A stretch of 64,000 nucleotides of DNA from assembly GCA_036513075.1 (NCBI GenBank), contig DATBZS010000037.1:55504-119503 (forward strand), in the 5' to 3' direction. Source of the DNA: Bog-756 sp036513075. GTDB taxonomy: Bacteria > Actinomycetota > Acidimicrobiia > Acidimicrobiales > RAAP-2. Under the pieces are notes generated by a model, which did no database searches, was not told where the DNA came from, and saw only the letters and a list, made by a program, of their open reading frames with translations. The translations under genes were made by a program, and so were the position numbers. Shown piece by piece: positions 58,763-64,000 of the stretch; positions within the stretch are counted from its first letter, which is position 1, and every line of letters begins with the position of its first letter.

Positions 58763-59613
58763 TGGCCGCCGACGCCGGTCTCCCGGGTGAAGGGGTCTCG
58801 GCCGAAGACGCCGTGCTCCGCCGCTTCGAGGGCGGGGTGGCGTGGATCACGCTCAACCGGCCCGAAGCCGGCAATGCCATCACCGCGGCCATGCGGGACC
58901 AGGTTGTCAACTGGCTGGAGGAGGCCTCTGCCGACTTGGCCGTGCGTGCCGTGGTGCTCACCGGAAGCGGCGAGAAGGGTTTCTGCACCGGGGCCGACCT
59001 CCGTTCGTCAGCGGCAGGACCGACCCGACCCGAGGGGGCACCGGACCGGGCCGTGGGCGACGCCGCACGTCTCATCCGGACCGGGTGGCAACGGCTGGTG
59101 GCCGCCGTCCTCGACTGCGAGAAGCCGGTCATCGCTGCGGTCAATGCCACCGCGGCGGGCGGGGGTATGCACCTGGCGCTCGCCTGTGACCTCGTGATCG
59201 CCGCGGAGGAGGCCAAGTTCATCGAGGTCTTCATCCGCCGGGGGATCGCCCCCGACGCCGGGGGTGCCTACCTGCTGGCCCGCCTCATCGGGCCCCAGAA
59301 GGCCAAGGAGTTGTTCTTCTTCGGCGACGACGTGCCGGCCCGCGAGGCCGAGCGCCTGGGTCTGGTCAACAAGGTGGTTCCCCGGGCTGAACTGATGGAT
59401 GAGGTCGGCGCCTGGGCGGCACGCCTGGCCGCGGCCCCGACCAAGGCCATCAGCGCCGCCAAATACCTGACCAACCGGGCCCTCGACACCGACCGGGCCA
59501 CGGCGCTGTGGGACGAGGCCGTCGCCCAGGAGATGGTGACGGGCACCGAGGACTTCCGGGAGGGCATGGCCTCATTCACCGAACGTCGACCGCCGGTGTT
59601 TCGGGGCTGGTAG
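58762..59613 (+). CDS. Crotonase-family isomerase/hydratase (PaaG-like)
   Basis: A 283-residue crotonase. LNRPEAGNAIT, FCTGADLRSS and NATAAGGGMHLA form the CoA site; the hydratase glutamates are replaced (GGGMHLA, FIEVFIRRG) and APDAGGAYLL carries a PaaG-like Asp. Isomerase or retro-type chemistry is more likely than simple hydration. ATG at 58762 overlaps the HadA-like stop (TGATG). Confidence 0.9.
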   Translation: MAADAGLPGEGVSAEDAVLRRFEGGVAWITLNRPEAGNAITAAMRDQVVNWLEEASADLAVRAVVLTGSGEKGFCTGADLRSSAAGPTRPEGAPDRAVGDAARLIRTGWQRLVAAVLDCEKPVIAAVNATAAGGGMHLALACDLVIAAEEAKFIEVFIRRGIAPDAGGAYLLARLIGPQKAKELFFFGDDVPAREAERLGLVNKVVPRAELMDEVGAWAARLAAAPTKAISAAKYLTNRALDTDRATALWDEAVAQEMVTGTEDFREGMASFTERRPPVFRGW

Positions 59614-59648
59614 GCGGGTTGTCGGGAAGGTCGGGTACCCGTTCCGGC

Positions 59649-59669
59649 GAGGGGCGCCAGGCGCCCCTC
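59649..59669 (+). terminator. Perfect 10-base inverted repeat
   Basis: GAGGGGCGCC (59649-59658) and GGCGCCCCTC (59660-59669) are perfect reverse complements around one base; as RNA the stem would be about eight pairs with a five-base loop. It follows the crotonase stop (59613) by 35 bases and precedes the DoxX-like gene. No U-tract. Confidence 0.6.
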
Positions 59670-59726
59670 CGAAACTGGAACGAGTTCTGTTTCCGGACAG
59701 CGAGATGCTAGAACTGCGAGGTGCAC

Positions 59727-60197
59727 ATGATCGGTGAGACCCACCTCCTGCCCGCGTCCACATACGCGGACTGGATGGCCGTGCTGCGTATCGGCCTCGG
59801 CCTCTGGTGGATCAAGAGCTTCGCTCACAAGGACCTGGCCGGTTGGCTCAAGCGCGGCTCCGGCATCGAGTGGGGCGGCTCCGTCGCCGAGAAGCACAAG
59901 TGGGGGTTCGTGAAGACGGGCTTCGACAAGGTCGTCCGCCCACACCCGATCCCCATGGCTTACATCGTGGTCTTCTCGGAGCTGGCCCTGGGCCTCGGCT
60001 TGGTGCTCGGCTTCCTGACCCCCATCGCCCTGGTGTGCAGCATCCTGTTGAACCTCCTCTACTTCGTCCTGATGATCAGCGACTGGGCCGAGCAGGGGCA
60101 GAACCTCATGATGATCCTGGCCGCCGTGGTGGCCCTCTTCACCGAATCGTGGCTGGTCTTCTCGGTCGACCACCTGCTCCACCTCTTCGGGGCCTGA
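59727..60197 (+). CDS. DoxX-like membrane protein
   Basis: A 156-residue membrane protein with four hydrophobic segments (e.g. MAVLRIGLGLWWI, FSELALGLGLVLGFLTPI, LLNLLYFVLMIS). The DoxX-like family is a quinone-associated or electron-transfer membrane protein of uncertain role. ATG at 59727 follows GAGGTGCAC; GTG at 59721 is in frame. It lies 4 bases upstream of the fused ACAD gene. Confidence 0.82.
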   Translation: MIGETHLLPASTYADWMAVLRIGLGLWWIKSFAHKDLAGWLKRGSGIEWGGSVAEKHKWGFVKTGFDKVVRPHPIPMAYIVVFSELALGLGLVLGFLTPIALVCSILLNLLYFVLMISDWAEQGQNLMMILAAVVALFTESWLVFSVDHLLHLFGA

Positions 60198-60201
60198 TCC
60201 G

Positions 60202-62457
60202 ATGGCGATCGGCATCCAGGACGAGCACGAAGAGCTCCGCGCCGCGGTCCAGGGTTGGGCCGAGTCCCGGGGCGTGGCCGCCGTCGTCCGTGAGGCGCTG
60301 GATGCCGATGCCGACACCCTCCCGCGCTACTGGGGAGACCTGGCCGCCCAGGGCCTGCTCGCCATCCACCTCGATGAGGACCTCGGGGGCCAGGGAGCCG
60401 GTGTGGTCGAGTTGGCCGTGGTGGCCGAGGAGCTGGGCCGGGCCGCCGCTGTCGGGCCTTGGGATACCACGGCCGTCGTGGCCGGCGTGGTCGCCGCCGC
60501 GGGCAGCGCCGGCCTGGCCAAATCACTCCTGCCCGGTCTGGCCGACGGCAGCCTGACCGCCACCCTGGCCGTTCCCACGGCCGCGCCCGACGGGTCGCCG
60601 GTCGCCCACACCGGCCTGTCGGGCGAGGCCGGTCCCGACGGATCGTTGGTGGTCACGGGCGTGTTGCGACCCTTGGTGCACGGCGCGGTCGTCTCCCACG
60701 CACTTGCTCCGGTGGTCGTCGGCGACGCGGCCCGCTGGGTCGTGCTCGAGCGGGCCGACGCCAGCTCGGTGACCCCGCTGCTCAGCTTCGATCTGACCCG
60801 CCCCACCGCCATGTGGACCGTCGACGGGGCGAACGTGGCCGGCGAGCGGGTGCTCGACGTGACGACCGGCGCCGTGCGGGACCTCGCCCTCGTCGTGCTG
60901 TCGGCCGAGGCCTCAGGTGGCGCCCGATGGTGCCTCGACGCAGCCGCCGAGCACGCCCGGACCCGCGAGCAGTTCGGCCGCCCGATCGGACAGTTCCAAG
61001 GGGTCAAGCACCGGCTGGCCGACATGCTGGTCACCGTCGAGCAGTGTGTGGCCGCCACCTGGGATGCCGCCATGGTCCTCGAAGCCGAGGGCGGCACCAC
61101 CACAGGTGAGGAGAACGACCAGGGCAGCCTCGCCGTCCAGCTCGCCGCCGCCCTGGCCCTCGACGGTTATGTCGAGTCGGCCAAGGGGGCCATCCAGGTC
61201 CTCGGTGGGATGGGCTTCACCTGGGAGCACGACGCCCACATCCACCTCCGCCGGGCCACCACCCTCCGCCAGTTGGTGGGCGGTACGGCCCCGCTGCGGG
61301 CCGAATCGGCCCGGCTGGCCCTGGCCGGATGGCGCCGGCGCCTCTCGATCGAGATGCCACCCGAAGCCGAGGCGCTGCGCACCGAGATCGACGCGCTGAT
61401 TGCGTCCATCGCAGCCATCGAGGACCCCGCCGAACGTCAGCGGGCCCTGGCCGACAACGGTCTCCTGGCCCCGCACTGGCCGAGCCCCTGGGGCCGGGAC
61501 GCCGGCGCCATCGAGCAGCTGGTCATCGACCAGGCCTGCGCCGAGGCCGGCCTCAAACGGCCCAACCTGTCCGTGGCCGCCTGGGCCCTGCCGACCATCA
61601 TGGCCCACGGCACCACTGAGCAGACCGAGCGGTTCGTCGGGCCGACCCTGCGGGGCGAGATCATCTGGTGCCAGCTGTTCAGCGAGCCCGGTGCAGGGTC
61701 CGACCTGGCCGCACTGTCCACCCGGGCCACCCGGGTCGACGGCGGTTGGTCGCTGACCGGGCAGAAGGTGTGGACGTCAGTCGCCACTCGGGCCCACTGG
61801 GGTATCTGCCTGGCCCGGACCGATCCGGAAGTTCCCAAGCACCGCGGCATCACCTACTTCCTCGTCGACATGCACTCGCCGGGCATCGACATCCGGCCAC
61901 TGCGGGAGATCACCGGGGCCGCCCTGTTCAACGAGGTCTTCTTCGATGACTGCTTCGTACCCGACGAGTGCGTGGTGGGGGAGATCGACGGCGGTTGGAA
62001 GCTCGCCCGGACGACGCTGGCCAACGAGCGGGTGTCCCTGTCGACGGAGTCGGCCTTCGGCGGTTCGCTCGAGGCCGTGCTCGACCGGGTGGCGGCACGT
62101 CCTGAGCTCCAGGACCCCGTCACCCTCGACCGCCTGGGTCACCTGCTGGCCGAAGCGCAGTCGCTGGCGCAACTGGGCATGCGGGCAACGCTGCGCTCGG
62201 TGGGCGGTCTCCAACCCGGGTCGGAGTCGAGCGTGCGCAAGCTGCTCGGTGCCGAATTCGACCAGCGGGTCCACGAGTTCGGGCTGGACATCTGCGGGCC
62301 CGAGGGAGCGGTCACCGAGGGCGATGCCGCCGTGTCGGCCTACATGGTCCTGCAGACCAAGTGCCTGACCATCGCCGGTGGGACCAGCGAGGTCCAGCGC
62401 AATGTGATCGGGGAGCGCCTACTCGGCTTGCCCCGCGACCCGGAGCCCGGCCGGTGA
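60202..62457 (+). CDS. Fused two-domain acyl-CoA dehydrogenase
   Basis: A 751-residue double ACAD like that at 9862 and alike through most of its length (FTWEHDAHIHLRRATTLRQL, LFSEPGAGSDLAALSTRA, TIAGGTSEVQRNVIGERLLG). The first module (about 1-375) and second (about 385-751) are both present; LFNEVFFDDCFVPDECVVG is a shared segment. ATG at 60202 lies 4 bases after the DoxX-like stop. FadE34/ChsE3-like by layout. Two such paralogues in one region suggest different acyl chain lengths or stages. Confidence 0.94.
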   Translation: MAIGIQDEHEELRAAVQGWAESRGVAAVVREALDADADTLPRYWGDLAAQGLLAIHLDEDLGGQGAGVVELAVVAEELGRAAAVGPWDTTAVVAGVVAAAGSAGLAKSLLPGLADGSLTATLAVPTAAPDGSPVAHTGLSGEAGPDGSLVVTGVLRPLVHGAVVSHALAPVVVGDAARWVVLERADASSVTPLLSFDLTRPTAMWTVDGANVAGERVLDVTTGAVRDLALVVLSAEASGGARWCLDAAAEHARTREQFGRPIGQFQGVKHRLADMLVTVEQCVAATWDAAMVLEAEGGTTTGEENDQGSLAVQLAAALALDGYVESAKGAIQVLGGMGFTWEHDAHIHLRRATTLRQLVGGTAPLRAESARLALAGWRRRLSIEMPPEAEALRTEIDALIASIAAIEDPAERQRALADNGLLAPHWPSPWGRDAGAIEQLVIDQACAEAGLKRPNLSVAAWALPTIMAHGTTEQTERFVGPTLRGEIIWCQLFSEPGAGSDLAALSTRATRVDGGWSLTGQKVWTSVATRAHWGICLARTDPEVPKHRGITYFLVDMHSPGIDIRPLREITGAALFNEVFFDDCFVPDECVVGEIDGGWKLARTTLANERVSLSTESAFGGSLEAVLDRVAARPELQDPVTLDRLGHLLAEAQSLAQLGMRATLRSVGGLQPGSESSVRKLLGAEFDQRVHEFGLDICGPEGAVTEGDAAVSAYMVLQTKCLTIAGGTSEVQRNVIGERLLGLPRDPEPGR

Positions 62458-62604
62458 GTGACCGCTTCCCGGGTCTCCGTTTGTGGACACCCCCGAGTCG
62501 CGGCACGGCGAGGTGGAGCGGTGGAATACTGACCGATCACGACCGGGCCTCCGGGCGGAGTTCGCACGAGGCCGACTGGTGGCCGCTCGAGGAAGGATCT
62601 GGAC

Positions 62605-63036
62605 ATGGCTGAGACCGCACTCTTTTTCGAGGACGTCGCCGAGGGCGACGAGGCCCCCGAACTGACCCACGTGCTGACTCGCACCGACCTGGTGGCCTAT
62701 GCCGGGGCGTCAGGCGACTTCAATCCGATGCACCACGACGAGGTCAAGGCCACCGCCGCCGGCCAGCCCAGCGTGTTCGGCCATGGGATGTTCTCGATGG
62801 GCCTCCTGGGCACGGCCATCACCGACTACGTCGGGGCGGGCAATGTGAAGCGGTTCATGGTCCGGTTCGCCCGGCAGACCTGGCCGGACGAGGAGCTGCG
62901 TTCGAAGATCGTGGTAACCGGCAAGCGCACCGAAGGTGACTCCCACCTGATCGATCTCGACGTCCGGCTGCACAACTCGGCCGGCGAGGAGAAGGTGGTC
63001 GGCGAGGCCACCGCCGAGGTCCCCACCCGGGCCTGA
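62605..63036 (+). CDS. MaoC-family hydratase (HadB-like)
   Basis: A 143-residue hot-dog-fold hydratase. YAGASGDFNPMHHDEVKA carries the catalytic Asp-Asn-Pro-x-His motif and GHGMFSMGLLGT follows. ATG at 62605 has AGGAAGGA upstream. With the HadA-like protein at 58265 it could form a heteromeric (R)-specific enoyl-CoA hydratase, similar in principle to HadAB. It sits close to the fused ACAD, supporting the hydratase step after dehydrogenation. Confidence 0.93.
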   Translation: MAETALFFEDVAEGDEAPELTHVLTRTDLVAYAGASGDFNPMHHDEVKATAAGQPSVFGHGMFSMGLLGTAITDYVGAGNVKRFMVRFARQTWPDEELRSKIVVTGKRTEGDSHLIDLDVRLHNSAGEEKVVGEATAEVPTRA

Positions 63037-63139
63037 CTCACTGGTGCGCCGCCCTGGTGCGTCCGACGACCCTTCGCCATCTGCGGGCACCGTCGATTGT
63101 CGGACCGATCTGACCAGGGCACGTGCCCGGCTGGACAGA

Positions 63140-63170
63140 CCCCGGGGGAGGCTGAACCTCCAACCCGGGG
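63140..63170. terminator. Strong hairpin between convergent genes
   Basis: CCCCGGG (63140-63146) and GGAGG (63147-63151) pair with CCTCC (63157-63161) and CCCGGGG (63164-63170), with a CTGAA loop and a two-base AA bulge. It lies in the gap between the HadB-like stop (63036) and the SDR stop (63190), so it may terminate both. A second, shorter palindrome GGGCACGTGCCC is at 63117-63128. Confidence 0.65.
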
Positions 63171-63189
63171 TGTGTCGGCAACGAGGCGA

Positions 63190-64000
63190 CTAGGCGAGGC
63201 TGAACGGCGGGACGCCCGAGGAAATGCCCTTGAAGAGCTCGCCCTTGGCGGCGGCCAGCTCGTCGAGCGTCCACATCGAGTCGCGGTGGATCTCGCCGAC
63301 GGGATGGAAGCCGCCCATGGCCCAGATGTCGCCGCCATAGACGATGAAGTTCTGGCCGCTGATGTCAGCGGCGCCGTCGGTGGCGAGGAAGGTCACGAGC
63401 TGGGCCACATTGCGAGGGTCGAACTTGTCGAATCCGTTGTCTGACTTGGCCATCTCGCCGAAAATGTTTTCGGTCATTCGGGTGCGGGCGCGGGGGCTGA
63501 TCGAGTTGCTGGTGATGCCGTAGCGGCCGAGCTCACGGGCGAGCACCCAGGTCATGGACGCGATGCCGGCCTTGGCCGCCGAGTAGTTGGCCTGGCCGGC
63601 GTTACCGAACAGGCCGGCTTCCGACGAGGTGTTGATGATGCGACCCGAGACGTCCTCGCCGGCCTTGGCCCGGCCCCGCCAGTAGACGGCGGCGTGGTGG
63701 GCCGGGGCGAAGTGGCCCTTCAGGTGGACCCGGATGACGTCGTCCCAGTCCGACTCCTCCATGTTGAAGCTCATCTTGTCCCGCAGGATGCCGGCGTTGT
63801 TCACCAGGATGTCCAGCTGGCCGAAGGTGTCGACGGCCTGATCGACGAGGGCCTTGGCCCCCTCCCACGAGCTGACGTCAGACGAGTTGACCGCGCCGTC
63901 GCTGCCGCCGGCCTTGATCAGCTCCACGACCTCCTCGGCGGGGTGCTTGTCGCCACCCTCGCCCTGGAGGGACGCGCCGATGTCGTTGACGATGACCTTG
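63190..64000 (-). CDS. HSD17B4/Rv3502c-like SDR, 3-hydroxyacyl-CoA dehydrogenase (partial)
   Basis: The C-terminal 270 residues of an SDR that continues beyond the right edge. VNNAGILRDKMSFNM, NTSSEAGLFGNAGQANYSAAK and the conserved Tyr/Lys identify it; the GNAGQANYSAAKAGIAS motif is typical of multifunctional-enzyme-2 and steroid 17-beta/(R)-hydroxyacyl-CoA dehydrogenases. The N-terminal cofactor loop is outside the window. It suits the hydratase and ACAD upstream to give a beta-oxidation set. Confidence 0.92.
   Translation of the reverse strand, partial: KVIVNDIGASLQGEGGDKHPAEEVVELIKAGGSDGAVNSSDVSSWEGAKALVDQAVDTFGQLDILVNNAGILRDKMSFNMEESDWDDVIRVHLKGHFAPAHHAAVYWRGRAKAGEDVSGRIINTSSEAGLFGNAGQANYSAAKAGIASMTWVLARELGRYGITSNSISPRARTRMTENIFGEMAKSDNGFDKFDPRNVAQLVTFLATDGAADISGQNFIVYGGDIWAMGGFHPVGEIHRDSMWTLDELAAAKGELFKGISSGVPPFSLA

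Overview
The window is a GC-rich stretch with the look of an actinobacterial chromosome. Many genes start with GTG, four-base ATGA/GTGA overlaps are common, and there are two F420-type luciferase-like oxidoreductases, two class-I P450s and many acyl-CoA enzymes. The gene content fits an uncultured Acidimicrobiia-type or related actinobacterium. That placement is inference from gene families, not from a marker gene. I see no rRNA, tRNA, CRISPR array, integrase or transposase. Only one transcriptional regulator (a TetR protein) was recognised in 64 kb.

Layout. 1-9.5 kb: SDR fragment, P450, two amidohydrolases, an acyl-CoA synthetase, a crotonase-fold protein and a copper amine oxidase. 9.6-15.4 kb: a plus-strand operon of an atypical ferredoxin, a fused double acyl-CoA dehydrogenase (ACAD), an ACAD10/11-type dehydrogenase, an APH-fold kinase and an SDR; the kinase/dehydrogenase pair resembles known 4-hydroxyacyl-CoA modules. 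15.4-19.2 kb (minus): acyl-CoA synthetase, Gfo/Idh/MocA oxidoreductase, VOC protein, SDR. 19.5-22.3 kb: class II aldolase, RidA-like and RraA-like proteins, then a divergent cupin/ureidoglycolate-lyase-like pair. 22.4-28.8 kb: a complete branched-chain (Liv-type) ABC importer with fused permeases, followed by a thiolase. 28.9-34.4 kb: SDR, enoyl-CoA hydratase, thiolase-like protein and a divergent pair of ACAD subunits. 34.5-42.3 kb: second P450, a GMC oxidoreductase with its small subunit, an Ltp2-like/DUF35 pair, a D-2-hydroxyacid dehydrogenase and an FGGY kinase. 42.3-50 kb: zinc alcohol dehydrogenase, SDR, PIG-L deacetylase, ABC-2 exporter, a second zinc dehydrogenase, VOC and LLM proteins. 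50-51.5 kb: a small DUF4242/TetR module bracketed by 77-bp direct repeats. 51.4-64 kb: a damaged acyl-CoA synthetase, ABM, DUF427, TesB, LLM, a DMT transporter, a second damaged acyl-CoA synthetase, two MaoC hydratases, a PaaG-like crotonase, a DoxX-like protein, a second fused ACAD and an HSD17B4-like SDR.

Taken together the genes form a catabolic region. Substrate would enter by the Liv-type importer, be hydroxylated by P450s, activated by acyl-CoA synthetases, and shortened by ACAD, hydratase, SDR, and thiolase or Ltp2-type aldolase steps. The ACAD, Ltp2/DUF35 and HSD17B4-like genes resemble steroid or branched side-chain degradation, but no steroid-ring genes (KstD, KshA, HsaC type) are present, so the substrate is open.

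The most unusual non-coding signals are: the 77-bp repeats, both in convergent intergenic gaps; five genes with a TANNNT -10 box 6-8 bases before the start codon (probable leaderless mRNAs); short reading frames that end on the start codon of a downstream enzyme (30, 23 and 22 codons); 13-bp tandem repeats ahead of an acyl-CoA synthetase; and two acyl-CoA synthetases that have each lost the same part of the adenylation domain.
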